Origin: JAPPHA01 sp963662815
Lineage (GTDB): Bacteria; Pseudomonadota; Alphaproteobacteria; Rhodobacterales; Rhodobacteraceae
Direction: 5' to 3'
NCBI GenBank assembly: GCA_963662815.2
Contig: CAXXWA010000004.1
Location: 62,001-126,000, forward strand
DNA: 64,000 nt
The notes under the pieces are model-generated. The model saw only the letters and a program-made list of their open reading frames with translations, had not been told where the DNA came from and did not search any database. Both the position numbers and the translations under genes were made by a program. Position 1 is the stretch's first letter, and the number at the start of each line of letters is the position of its first letter. Of this stretch, positions 8,475-16,834 are shown piece after piece.

Positions 8475-9167
8475 TCATCGCGGGGGCGCGGCATACGGCG
8501 GCGTTCGTCCGAGGCGCGTCAGGCGCCTGCGGGCAAGGACGGTCATCAGCGGGCCGACGGCCACGCCGCAGAGGAATCCGCCGAGATGCGCTTCCCAGGC
8601 GAGCCCGCCGTCCAGTACGAAAGCGAGGGCCACGTTGATTGCGGCAAGCCCGAGGAGCATCGTCAGAACGGGTTTCAACGGCATGCCGTGCCGGCGACGT
8701 GCGAGTGTTTCCCAGAATTGCCAAAGCCCGATGAACCCGAACACGGCCCCGGACGCGCCAACCATCGGTGCACGGGCATCGGCGAGGAGCGCAAATCCGG
8801 CGCCGCCGGCGATGGCGCTGACAACAAACAGCAGCAGCATTGGCCAGGGGCCCGCATGTTCCGCGACGAACTTGCCCAGCGCCAGGAGGATCACGGTGTT
8901 CAGGGCAAGATGCGCGAGACCGCCGTGCAGAAACGCATGGCTCAGGAACATGGTCGCGGCCTGACCTTCGAACACGGGGCGCGCTGTCCCAGTTACGAGC
9001 GGTTGCCAGAACGCGCCGTAGACGAACGCGGTTCGCCGCCATTCGAAGCTGCCGAGCCAGCCACGGTCGCCGAGCGCGAGAAGGAGTTCGATCGCGACCA
9101 TGCCGCCGACAAGCAGCCAGAGCAGCACGGGAACGCTGCCGCCTCCACCTACGGCTCTGACGAGCAT
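8475..9167 (-). CDS. Rhomboid-family intramembrane serine protease
   Basis: 230 residues with six or seven membrane helices. The active-site serine is in GASGAVFG, the partner histidine in AHLGGFLCGVAVG, and an HAFLHGGLAHLALN block matches the conserved HxxxHxxxxH-N region of rhomboids. It would cleave membrane helices within the inner membrane; substrates unknown. ATG at 9167; no obvious operon partner. Confidence 0.88.
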   Translation of the reverse strand: MLVRAVGGGGSVPVLLWLLVGGMVAIELLLALGDRGWLGSFEWRRTAFVYGAFWQPLVTGTARPVFEGQAATMFLSHAFLHGGLAHLALNTVILLALGKFVAEHAGPWPMLLLFVVSAIAGGAGFALLADARAPMVGASGAVFGFIGLWQFWETLARRRHGMPLKPVLTMLLGLAAINVALAFVLDGGLAWEAHLGGFLCGVAVGPLMTVLARRRLTRLGRTPPYAAPPR

Positions 9168-9265
9168 GGGCCTCTCCGAAACAGGTATCCGGCGAGGAAT
9201 CCGTTATCGGCTGCGTCAGGTCAACCGCAATCGACAGACAGGGATGCGCCTCGATGTCGGGACCG

Positions 9266-10108
9266 TCAGGTCTCCAGAAAGCTCGCGGAGAAGCTGGTCG
9301 GCGTCAGTGCCACATGCTTTTCGAGCGGTGGACACAACTCGAACGCCTTGGGACTGCGCGCGAAGTTCCAGAGCCGCATCAGGCGCCAGTGTTCGGGCCG
9401 CTCTTCCGAGACCCTGATCTCGTTGCGCGTGATGTGGAACGGCGTGCGTTCCCAGCCGTTCGTCGTCTTGACCTCTATGCATCTGCAACGGCCGCTGGGC
9501 CAGAAACTCAGGATGTCGTATCCGGCGCCGTCTCCATCCTCTTCGGAAACCCACCGGACGCGTTTTGCGAGATCCAGCTTCCCCTCTGCCTCGAGGACTG
9601 CCCTTTCATGCTCGAGAACGCGCATTTCGCCAGCGTGGCCTAGGGCGCGGTTTCGTTCGTCCCGTTTTGCGACATCGAACTTCCGGGCGAATTCGGCCAC
9701 CCACTCCCTGTCCTCCGGCGGCGGCGCGTTGCGCATCGTTGGCGGCAATCCGATGTCGAGCTGCCCTGTCCCTGCGTTGACGCGAAGCTGCGACCGATGC
9801 CGCGCCGCGTCATCCGGAGACGTGCCTGAATCGAGGCGCAGCAGAACAGATTGCACGAGCGCATTCTGAAAATTCGACGCTGGCTTGTAGCCCTGTATCC
9901 AGTCTTCGCCGAGGCCCAGCAGGACCGCGCTTATGTTCTGGAACTTCCACTCTATCGCGCCCCTGCCGCGATCTATCCGCTTTTGGAGGTCGCGGTTGAA
10001 TTTCGCCTTGTTGTAAGGCTGGCCGCTGATGTCGCGGCCGCGCATCTCGAAATAGAGGTCGACCGCCGCGTCGATCTCCTCGTTGGTCCATGGTCGGTTG
10101 GACGGCAT
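9266..10108 (-). CDS. DUF3883 (protein NO VEIN-like, putative PD-(D/E)xK) protein
   Basis: 280 residues. The C-terminal third has GAGYDILSF...CIEVKTTNG, the D...ExK arrangement of DUF3883/NO VEIN domains, which resemble PD-(D/E)xK nucleases. The N-terminal part (WTNEEIDAAVDLYFEM..., NISAVL) looks like the small helical domain often found at the start of such proteins. Relatives occur in restriction and defence loci, but this one stands alone, just upstream of the insertion elements. Enzymatic activity is inference. Confidence 0.7.
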   Translation of the reverse strand: MPSNRPWTNEEIDAAVDLYFEMRGRDISGQPYNKAKFNRDLQKRIDRGRGAIEWKFQNISAVLLGLGEDWIQGYKPASNFQNALVQSVLLRLDSGTSPDDAARHRSQLRVNAGTGQLDIGLPPTMRNAPPPEDREWVAEFARKFDVAKRDERNRALGHAGEMRVLEHERAVLEAEGKLDLAKRVRWVSEEDGDGAGYDILSFWPSGRCRCIEVKTTNGWERTPFHITRNEIRVSEERPEHWRLMRLWNFARSPKAFELCPPLEKHVALTPTSFSASFLET

Positions 10109-10152
10109 TTCGCAAGGTTATCTGACCTTGGATTCCAAGTCATCCCCTGCGA

Positions 10153-10162
10153 TCCTGCCCTT
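10153..10162. repeat. 10-bp target-site duplication of ISAs1 copy 1
   Basis: TCCTGCCCTT directly precedes the left end of copy 1 and is repeated at 12308-12317 directly after its right end. Ten base pairs fits ISAs1-family insertion and shows that copy 1 arrived as a single complete element. Confidence 0.93.
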
Positions 10163-10291
10163 CAGGGGCATCCCACGCTGATTTCGGCTGGTTTTCCTTG
10201 ACATCGGGCTTGTCTGCGTTGCATGCGCGCGCGACCGCGGAGCCGGAATTTTCCTCTGGCGTTCCCGTCCCGGACGTGCGATGCTCCGGCC

Positions 10292-11005
10292 ATGTCGATT
10301 CGCAAGCGCCTCGAGTTCCATGCCCCGTTTCGCGGGATGCCGGCGGGGTTTTCCCTGTCGGACGTCGAGATCCGGCTGGCCAGGCCGCAGGAGCGCCCGC
10401 TCTGGGACGCGCTGATGGACGAGCACCGCCATCTCGGCTTCCAGCGGCTGGCGGGCCGCGGCCTGCGCTGCGTGGCGGCACTCGGGGACCGGTGGCTGGG
10501 CCTGGCGGCTTGGCAGAACGGCGCCTTCAAGTGCGCTCCGCGCGACAGGTGGTGCGGCTGGAGGCCGGAGCAGCAGTTCCGGCGGCTGGAGATGGTGGCG
10601 AACAACACCCGGTTCCTGATCCTGTCCGAGCCCGGCGCGTTCCCGAACCTCGCCTCCTTCTTCCTGTCGCGGATGACCTGCCGGCTCGGCGACGACTGGC
10701 TGGCGGCGCACGGCCACCGGGTGCTCCTGGCGGAGACGTTCTGCGACCCGGCCAGGTTTTCCGGCACGATGTACAGTGCGGCGGGCTGGCGGATGCTGGG
10801 CCGGACGAAGGGCTTCGCCCGCGCCAACGGGCGCTACACCGATCCCCACGGCGCGCCGAAGGAGATCTTCGCGGCGCCGCCGGGCCCGACGCCCGGGCGC
10901 TGCTCTCGAGCCCGCAGCCGCTGCCGCCGGACGTGGCGCCGCCCTCCGGTCCCGGTCTGGCGCCGCGGGACCCCGGGACGATGCGCTCCCTGCACGCCGA
11001 GCTGA
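10292..11005 (+). CDS. DUF4338 / DruA-like protein of IS copy 1
   Basis: The frame from ATG 10292 encodes about 197 family-like residues, then about 40 out-of-register residues before the stop. Diagnostic blocks are RPLWDALMDEHRHLGFQRL, GDRWLGLAAW, RDRWCGWRPEQQ, VANNTRFLIL, VPNLAS-like AFPNLAS, LLAETFCDPARFSGTMY and GRTKGF, in the order seen in DUF4338 proteins, the family that includes Druantia component DruA. The natural C-terminal continuation (PDARALLSSPQ...) lies in the -1 frame and joins the transposase, so the functional product is probably a frameshift fusion. In this copy the downstream transposase is broken. Confidence 0.75.
   Translation: MSIRKRLEFHAPFRGMPAGFSLSDVEIRLARPQERPLWDALMDEHRHLGFQRLAGRGLRCVAALGDRWLGLAAWQNGAFKCAPRDRWCGWRPEQQFRRLEMVANNTRFLILSEPGAFPNLASFFLSRMTCRLGDDWLAAHGHRVLLAETFCDPARFSGTMYSAAGWRMLGRTKGFARANGRYTDPHGAPKEIFAAPPGPTPGRCSRARSRCRRTWRRPPVPVWRRGTPGRCAPCTPS
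10882..10888 (+). other. Candidate -1 ribosomal frameshift heptamer (copy 1)
   Basis: G GGC CCG in the DruA-like frame satisfies X_XXY_YYZ: both tRNAs can re-pair with GGG CCC after slipping back one base, which moves reading into the transposase frame. A CGGGC...GCCCG stem can form just downstream. The same heptamer is at 13099-13105 in copy 2. Confidence 0.5.
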
Positions 11006-12107
11006 TGAGGATCCCCGACTTCCGCCGGGCGCAGGGCAGGAAGCACGCGGTGGCCTGCGTGCTCGCCGTGCACATCCTCGCCGAGCTCGCGAACATGAAG
11101 GGCTGCCTGGCCGCCGCGCAGTTCGCGCGCGCGCTGTCGCAGGAGGAGCTGGAGGCCGTCGGCGCCTGGCGGAACCCGAAGACGGGGCTTCGCGAGCCGG
11201 TCTCGAAGTCCACCCTCCACAGGGTCGTGCAGTCGGTCGACCCCGAGGCGCTGGAGGACGTGGTCGGCCGCTGGTCCCGGCCCCGGCTTCCCCTCGCCCG
11301 GGCGCTCGCCGCCGACGGCAAGCGCATCCGCGGCGCCAACCGCAACGGCGACGGCCATCACGAGACCGTGGCCCTCGTCGACCACGCGACCGGCGCGCCC
11401 TTCGCGCTTCCGACTTCGGCGACGACGGGGGCGGGCCGGCGGCCACGCACGACCTCCTGGAGCGCAGCGACGTCCGCGGCCGGGTCATCACCCTCGACGC
11501 GCTGACCGCGGTCCGCAACACCGCGAAGACGGTCACCGGGCGCTGCGGAGCCGACTATGTCTTCCCGGTCAAGGGCAACGCGCCGGAGACCTTCGGCATC
11601 CTCGACGGCATCGACTGGGAGAGGGACGCCACCGGCCGCTTCGCGGAGGATCTCGAAAAGGCCCGCGGCCGCCTGGAGCAGCGCTCCATCAGCGTCCTGA
11701 CGCCGCTCAAGCGCCTGATCAACTACCCCGGCGTCAGCCAGATCGCCCGGATCACCCGCTACCGGGAGCCGCTGAAGAAGGACGGCGACGCCGGGAAGGA
11801 CTGCACCGAGACTGTCTGTCCGATCACCTCCCTCGACGCGGCAACCGCGTCGCCGGAGGAGCTGCTGAAGCTGAACCGCGGACACTGGAGTGTGGAGAAC
11901 CTGAACCACCGCCAGAGGGACTGCGTCTTCGGCGAGGACGCGTGCCTGACCCGCACCGGCAACGGCCCGGCGAACCGGGCCAGCCTGAACAGCATCGCGC
12001 TCGCGGCGGTCTTCGCCAGCCGCCGCGAGGCGGAGAGCCTCGCCGAAACCCGGCGACGCCTGCAGCTGAACCGCAGCGAGGCCATTGCGGCCCTGACCCG
12101 GCCCTGA
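10981..12107 (+). pseudogene. ISAs1-family transposase, frameshifted (copy 1)
   Basis: From ATG 10981 (MRSLHAEL...) the protein matches the copy 2 transposase up to GAPFAL, then a single missing base near 11410 throws it out of frame and it stops at 11505. Reading resumes in another frame from about 11430 to the TGA at 12107. The second DDE region also reads LDALTAVRNT where the other copy has LDALHTTRKT. The gene cannot make full-length transposase; the element could move only if supplied in trans by copy 2. Confidence 0.9.
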
Positions 12108-12369
12108 GAGCCGGGCCGCGTCCGGGCCGGCTCCCGGACGCCGCCGGCAGGCCGCCAAACCTCCGAAACGAATCACCACGGGACCGGAACCGGCGCCCGC
12201 GACGGCGCGCGGACGGCTCCGCACACCCGGAATCCGGCCGGAACGTGCCGGTTCGCCCCCAGTTCGGCGGCAAATCGGAAAATCGCCAACAGCGTGGGAA
12301 AGTCCTGTCCTGCCCTTTGGGAGCCACTGACCTCACTTCAAATCATTGAGGCCTTATGTAGTGCAGGCC

Positions 12370-12379
12370 CTTATGTTGG
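12370..12379. repeat. 10-bp target-site duplication of ISAs1 copy 2
   Basis: CTTATGTTGG precedes the left end of copy 2 and recurs at 14529-14538 after its right end. It differs from the duplication of copy 1, so the two copies are separate insertions and not a tandem duplication. Only 52 bp of original sequence (12318-12369) lie between the two duplications. Confidence 0.93.
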
Positions 12380-12508
12380 CAGGGGCATCCCACGCTGATT
12401 TCGGCTGGTTTTCCTTGACACCGGGCTTGTCTGCGTTGCATGCGCGCGCGACCGCGGAGCCGGAATTTTCCGCTGGCGTTCCCGTCCCGGACGTGCGATG
12501 CTCCGGCC

Positions 12509-13315
12509 ATGTCGATTCGCAAGCGCCTCGAGTTCCATGCCCCGTTTCGCGGGATGCCGGCGGGGTTTTCCCTGTCGGACGTCGAGATCCGGCTGGCCAG
12601 GCCGCAGGAGCGCCCGCTCTGGGACTCGCTGATGGACGAGCGCCACTATCTCGGCTTCCAGCGGCTGGCGGCCCGCGGCCTGCGCTGCGTGGCAAGCTTC
12701 GGGGACCGGTGGCTGGGCCTGGCGGCGTGGCAGAACGGCGCCTTCAAGTGCGCTCCGCGCGACAGGTGGTGCGGCTGGAGGCCGGAGCAGCAGTTCCGGC
12801 GGCTGGAGATGGTGGCGAACAACACGCGTTTCCTGATCCTGTCCGAGCCGGGGGTGTTCCCGAACCTCGCCTCCTTCTTCCTTGCGGGGATGACCCGCCG
12901 GCTCGCCGACGACTGGCTGGCGGCGCACGGGCACCGGGTGCTCCTGGCGGAGACGTTCTGCGACCCGGCCAGGTTTTCCGGCACCATGTACAGGGCGGCG
13001 GGCTGGGAGTGCCTGGGCCGGACGAAGGGGTTCGCCCGCGCCAACGGTCGCTACACCGACCCCCACGGCAGGCCGAAGGAGATCTTCGTGACGCCGCCGG
13101 GCCCGACGCCCGGGCGCTGCTCTCGAGCCCGCAGCCGCTGCCGCCGGACGTGGCGCCGCCCTCCGGTCCCGGTCTGGCGCCGCGGGACCCCGGGACAATG
13201 CGCTCGCTGCACGCGGAGCTGGCGGCGGTGCCCGACTTCCGCCGGGCGCAGGGCAGGAAGCACGCGGTGGCCTGCGTGCTCGCCGTGCACGTGCTCGCCG
13301 AGCTCGCGAACATGA
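12509..13315 (+). CDS. DUF4338 / DruA-like protein of IS copy 2
   Basis: 268 residues if read without shifting; family-like sequence covers residues 1-199 and the rest (arginine-rich, no family match) is the out-of-register tail. The blocks RPLWDSLMDERHYLGFQRL, RDRWCGWRPEQQFRR, VANNTRFLILSEPG, LLAETFCDPARFSG and GRTKGFARANGRY define DUF4338. With a -1 shift at 13099-13105 the protein would run on into the transposase and end at 14328, about 606 residues. DUF4338 is best known from the Druantia defence system (DruA), but here it is clearly cargo or a domain of an insertion sequence. Role in transposition (target choice, DNA binding) is unknown. Confidence 0.78.
   Translation: MSIRKRLEFHAPFRGMPAGFSLSDVEIRLARPQERPLWDSLMDERHYLGFQRLAARGLRCVASFGDRWLGLAAWQNGAFKCAPRDRWCGWRPEQQFRRLEMVANNTRFLILSEPGVFPNLASFFLAGMTRRLADDWLAAHGHRVLLAETFCDPARFSGTMYRAAGWECLGRTKGFARANGRYTDPHGRPKEIFVTPPGPTPGRCSRARSRCRRTWRRPPVPVWRRGTPGQCARCTRSWRRCPTSAGRRAGSTRWPACSPCTCSPSSRT
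13099..13105 (+). other. Candidate -1 ribosomal frameshift heptamer (copy 2)
   Basis: G GGC CCG, in register with codons 197-199 of the DruA-like frame. After slipping the ribosome reads GGG CCC GAC GCC CGG, i.e. GPDARALLSS, which is the expected natural continuation of the family, and enters the transposase frame. Followed by a GC-rich stem. Confidence 0.5.
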
Positions 13316-14328
13316 AGGGCTGCCTGGCCGCCGCGCAGTTCGCGCGCGCGCTGTCGCAGGAGGAGCTGGAGGCCGTCGGCGCCTGGCGGAACCCGAAGAC
13401 GGGGCTTCGCGAGCCGGTCTCGAAGTCCACGATCCACAGGGTCGTGCAGTCGGTCGACCCCGAGGCGCTGGAGGACGTGGTCGGCCGCTGGTCCCGGCCC
13501 CGGCTTCCCCTCGCCCGGGCGCTCGCCGCCGACGGCAAGCGCATCCGCGGCGCCAACCGCAACGGCGACGGCCATCACGAGACCGTGGCCCTCGTCGACC
13601 ACGCGACCGGCGCGCCCTTCGCGCTCCTGAACTTCGGCGACGAAGGCGGCGAGCTGGCGGCCACGCACGACCTCCTGGAGCGCAGCGACGTCCGCGGCAA
13701 GGTCATCACCCTCGACGCGCTGCACACGACGCGCAAGACCGCGAAGATGGTCACCGGGCGCTGCGGAGCCGACTATGTCTTCTCGGTCAAGGGCAACGCG
13801 CCGGAGACCTTCGGCATCCTCGACAGCATCGACTGGGAGAGGGACGCCACCGGCCGCTTCGCGGAGGATCTCGAAAAGGTTCACGGCCGCCTGGAGCAGC
13901 GCTCCATCAGCGTCCTGACGCCGCTCAAGCGCCTGATCAACTACCCCGGCGTCAGCCAGATCGCCCGGATCACCCGCTACCGGGAGCCGCTGAAGAAGGA
14001 CGGCGACGATGGGGGAAACGACTGCACCGAGATCGCGTATGTCATCACCTCGCTGGATGCCGAAGCCGCGTCGCCGGAGGAGCTGCTGAAGCTGAATCGC
14101 GGACACTGGAGTGTGGAGAACCTGAACCACCGCCAGAGGGACTGCGTCTTCGGCGAGGACGCCTGCCTGACCCGCACCGGCAACGGCCCGGCGAACCGGG
14201 CCAGCCTGAACAGCATCGCGCTCGCGGCGGTCTTCGCCAGCCGCCGCGAGGCGGAGAGCCTCGCCGAGACCCGGCGACGCCTGCAGCTGAACCGCAGCGA
14301 GGCCATCGCCGCCCTGACCCGGCCCTGA
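13198..14328 (+). CDS. ISAs1-family DDE transposase (intact copy)
   Basis: 376 residues from ATG 13198 (MRSLHAELAAVPDFRRAQGRKHAVA...), the normal start and length of ISAs1-family transposases. Likely catalytic triad D112 (AADGKRIRG), D173 (TLDALHTTRK) and E307 (RGHWSVENLNH); the DALH and HWxxEN contexts are family hallmarks. The frame stays open upstream to before 12380, so the protein may be made alone from this ATG or as the C-terminal part of a frameshift fusion with the DruA-like protein. Active-site residues and ends are intact. Confidence 0.92.
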   Translation: MRSLHAELAAVPDFRRAQGRKHAVACVLAVHVLAELANMKGCLAAAQFARALSQEELEAVGAWRNPKTGLREPVSKSTIHRVVQSVDPEALEDVVGRWSRPRLPLARALAADGKRIRGANRNGDGHHETVALVDHATGAPFALLNFGDEGGELAATHDLLERSDVRGKVITLDALHTTRKTAKMVTGRCGADYVFSVKGNAPETFGILDSIDWERDATGRFAEDLEKVHGRLEQRSISVLTPLKRLINYPGVSQIARITRYREPLKKDGDDGGNDCTEIAYVITSLDAEAASPEELLKLNRGHWSVENLNHRQRDCVFGEDACLTRTGNGPANRASLNSIALAAVFASRREAESLAETRRRLQLNRSEAIAALTRP

Positions 14329-14538
14329 GAGCCGGGCCGCGTCCGGGCCGGCTCCCGGACGCCGCCGGCAGGCCGCCAAGCCCCGAAAACGAATCACCAA
14401 GGGACCGGAACCGGCGCCCGCGACGGCGCGCGGACGGCTCCGCAAACCCGGAATCCGGCCGGAACGCCCCGGTCCGCCCCCCGTTCGGCGGCAAATCGGA
14501 AAATCGCCAACAGCGTGGGAAAGTCCTGCTTATGTTGG

Positions 14539-14963
14539 TGAAGGTCCCGATCACTACGGTGTCCGTTCGGGCATGTGCCCGACCTTGCCAGGCTCCGGGA
14601 ATTGGTTGGGACATTCGCATTCCCGGAGTGGAAGATCCCCTGCTGCGCGATCGCGGGGGAGATCGGCAGGGAGGACTGCGTCGGCCTCATCCGCGCCGGG
14701 CGGCAGCCGCCCCGGCCACGCTCGAACGACGCCGACCCCGCCCTTCGCCTAAACTCGGAACTCCCGGCAGCCGCCCGGCTATAGGCCATGTCGTCGCCCG
14801 GAACAGCCGCTGCCCAGTCTGATGGTCAGGCTACCGGGTATAGCTGATGGCGCCACGAAGATCCTTGACCCAGTGTCCCCGACATGATAGCAGCACCGCC
14901 ATCGGACTGGGGGTTGTTCCCGGTCGGCGCATGGCCTCGGAATCTACCGGGGCTTTTGCATTT
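14539..14963. other. Intergenic stretch without a convincing gene
   Basis: This continues the original sequence interrupted by copy 2. A plus-strand frame around 14572-14784 reads PDLARLRELVGTFAFPEWKIPCCAIAGE..., which is protein-like, but it has no recognised family and may be a gene fragment. Confidence 0.4.
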
Positions 14964-15700
14964 TCAGGGGAATGACTTCAGTCCCCAGCCTTCCACCATG
15001 CCGCCCGGGCTGCGTCGGAGTTTCGGCTCAATGATGTCCCGCGCCCGGTTCCGCTGGGTCGGGTCAAGGACGTAACGACCAATGGGCCGGGCTGTCAAAT
15101 CCGCGAACTGCAGCCCGGCAGAATTGGTTTTCTTGTACGCAAACACGATCTCGAAGCCGGACATCTCTTCCTCGAAATCGGTGCCGCTCCGGATACGATG
15201 GAAAGCCAGCTCCAGATCATCGTCCTCGCGCTTGCCGCGCTTCGCCACCACGATGTGGGTCTTCAGCATGTGCTGACCGTGCGCGCGCAGGAACCTGCAG
15301 GCACGTTTCATGCAAAAGGCCAACGCCATCTCGTAAGGATGCCCCGGGTCGGCATGCTGGCGCTTGAGGTCCCTTTTGCGGATTGCGGCGGCGATGATCG
15401 TGAAGTCCGCGTCATTGATCAAACGGTTCACCCTGATCATTAAGGTATCCCGCTTGTTCTGGTCTTTAGGAACGCAAACGGCGGCGCCTGCTTGCGGATC
15501 TCGTGTTCATGAAGGACCACAATGTCGTGGCCAAAATGGGCGAGCTTGAATTCCTGCACCCTCGGGGCGACCACATTGGCGTAGTGATCCTTGCGGAAGA
15601 TGCAGAATTCGAGCACGAACACGGGATAGTCCCGATCGATGGAGACCAGGCTTTGATCGCCGCTTTCATCGACGTAATTGACGTAGTCGCTGTAGGTCAT
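14964..15700 (-). pseudogene. DUF3800 family protein, frameshifted
   Basis: The first half (MTYSDYVNYVDESGDQSL...) has the YVDESGD motif that opens DUF3800 proteins and runs to PPFAFLK. A single missing base near 15466 then causes an early stop at 15440. In the adjoining frame the protein continues naturally as KDQNKRDTLMIRVNRLINDADFTIIAAAI, through PYEMALAFCMKR and LQFADLTARPIGRY, to the stop at 14964. Rejoined it is about 245 residues, normal for the family (RNase H-like fold, often on phage or defence islands). Either a real null allele or a sequencing error. Confidence 0.8.
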
Positions 15701-15882
15701 GAAGCGGTGGAACCCAAGCCTGCCGTATCGTCGGCATCTTCGGCAGTATGGACGGCGGCCTCGAAATCGGTCCAGCTTGGCAAGCGATCCTTCGCGGCAT
15801 CGACGCACAGGTCGGCGGGACGGCACTTCCGTTGAATCCCGGCCATGACAGCAGCTCCAGGCTGTGCCTTTCCACGTGACAT
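15697..15882 (-). CDS. Small hypothetical protein coupled to the DUF3800 gene
   Basis: 61 residues, MSRGKAQPGAAVMAGIQRKC...; its TGA overlaps the DUF3800 ATG as ATGA, the arrangement of a translated two-gene unit. The C-terminal half (DAAKDRLPSWTDFEAAVHTAEDADD) is acidic and helical-looking. No family recognised. Confidence 0.4.
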   Translation of the reverse strand: MSRGKAQPGAAVMAGIQRKCRPADLCVDAAKDRLPSWTDFEAAVHTAEDADDTAGLGSTAS

Positions 15883-16834
15883 GGCATTCCCTGATGATGG
15901 CCTTTGGTGTACCGTTTCCTGAGTGGCGGCGGCAAGCCCGGAACTGTCTCGCCTTCTGCCGCCCCGCATGCATGCTCCTTCAAGGACGCTTGTCTCCGCC
16001 GGGTCACACGCCGTCCCGCCGCTCGGCGAACATGTCCGCCGCGATCGAGGCCGGGACGGCGTGCACCCCGTCGAACTTGACGAGGACACCCCGGAGCTTT
16101 GGAACCACCAGATTTTCCGGGGTCAAGCTGCTGCCGGCATTGTGGAGCGCCTCCTGCAACCTTGTTGCATGACGGATGCCCGGACTGCACCGGAGACGGG
16201 ATCGATTCTGCAGCCGAAAGCCAGGCTGCTGGCGATCAGCCCGAAGGTCAGGTGGTACACGCAGGACCAGTTTCCAATACTGGCATCCCGTTCTCTTCGA
16301 TGCGGCAAATCCAAGTCATGCAATGGAACGAAGGATGGCTTTACCCCGGAGAACTTGGCGGTTCCCCTGCAATTCAGCGTTCCTGTGGATGCCGGCCATC
16401 GGCGAGAATCCCGGGCTCGAGCTCACTACGGGTCCTGAAAGCACCCTCATCGCTTCGAATGCACTTGCCGCGCTGGTTTGCCGGAAGCCGCTGGACCGCC
16501 CCGGTCTCCGGCACCTTGATTGAAATCTGGGTTCCAAAACGAGCAATGATCCCGTGTTCAGGCTTCGACGCCGTCAGCCGCTCGGACTCGTCCGGCAGCA
16601 GAAGGCAATCGAATGCGATATCGACAATGCCGGTTGGATCCCCTCACCCTTAACTCGGAGCCGATTCCGCAACCAGAAATGGCTGGGCAGGCCTGCAACA
16701 CGGAACTTTCCGGTCTCGTGACCAGCGCGCGCAGTCTCGCGTTCGAGTTCGGACGCTCAACTGGCGGCAGTGATCTACGGGACAAAAAGAGATGTGCCTA
16801 GCGGCCTATCCAGTCGGCGTCGAAAGTCGGCCCG
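15883..16834. other. Decayed accessory DNA with minus-strand coding remnants
   Basis: No complete gene. Two minus-strand stretches read like protein but lack starts or are cut by stops: about 16018-16160 (LQEALHNAGSSLTPENLVV...FDGVHAVPASIAADMFAE) and about 16379-16640 (GIVDIAFDCLLLPDESERL...SIKVPETGAVQRLPAN). I recognise neither. They look like remains of older genes on this island. Confidence 0.4.

Larger units (their letters stand above)
10163..12307 (+). mobile_element. ISAs1-family insertion sequence with DruA-like ORF, copy 1
   Basis: 2145 bp. Left end CAGGGGCATCCCACGCTGAT (10163-10182) and, read inward from the other side, right end CAGGACTTTCCCACGCTGTT (12307-12288): imperfect 20-bp inverted repeats. 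The element is nearly identical to copy 2 along its whole length but is 4 bp shorter: one base is missing near 11410 (breaks the transposase) and three near 11790. It carries a DUF4338/DruA-like frame followed by a DDE transposase in the -1 frame. Confidence 0.92.
12380..14528 (+). mobile_element. ISAs1-family insertion sequence with DruA-like ORF, copy 2 (intact)
   Basis: 2149 bp with the same terminal inverted repeats as copy 1 (left from 12380, right ending 14528) and perfect 10-bp target duplications. Both reading frames are open, so this copy is a candidate active element. Inserted in the same orientation as copy 1. Confidence 0.93.

Noticed and set aside
10118..14445. Long minus-strand frames across both IS copies
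   Set aside because: Arginine/glycine-rich antisense of the transposase genes, appearing in both copies only because the copies are alike.
10163..14528. A Druantia anti-phage system
   Set aside because: Only the DruA-like domain is present, twice, each inside an IS; no DruB, C, D or E genes are near.
14532..14822. 96-codon plus-strand frame after IS copy 2
   Set aside because: It begins in the IS flank and is dominated by R, P and A; another frame there looks more protein-like but is also unidentified.
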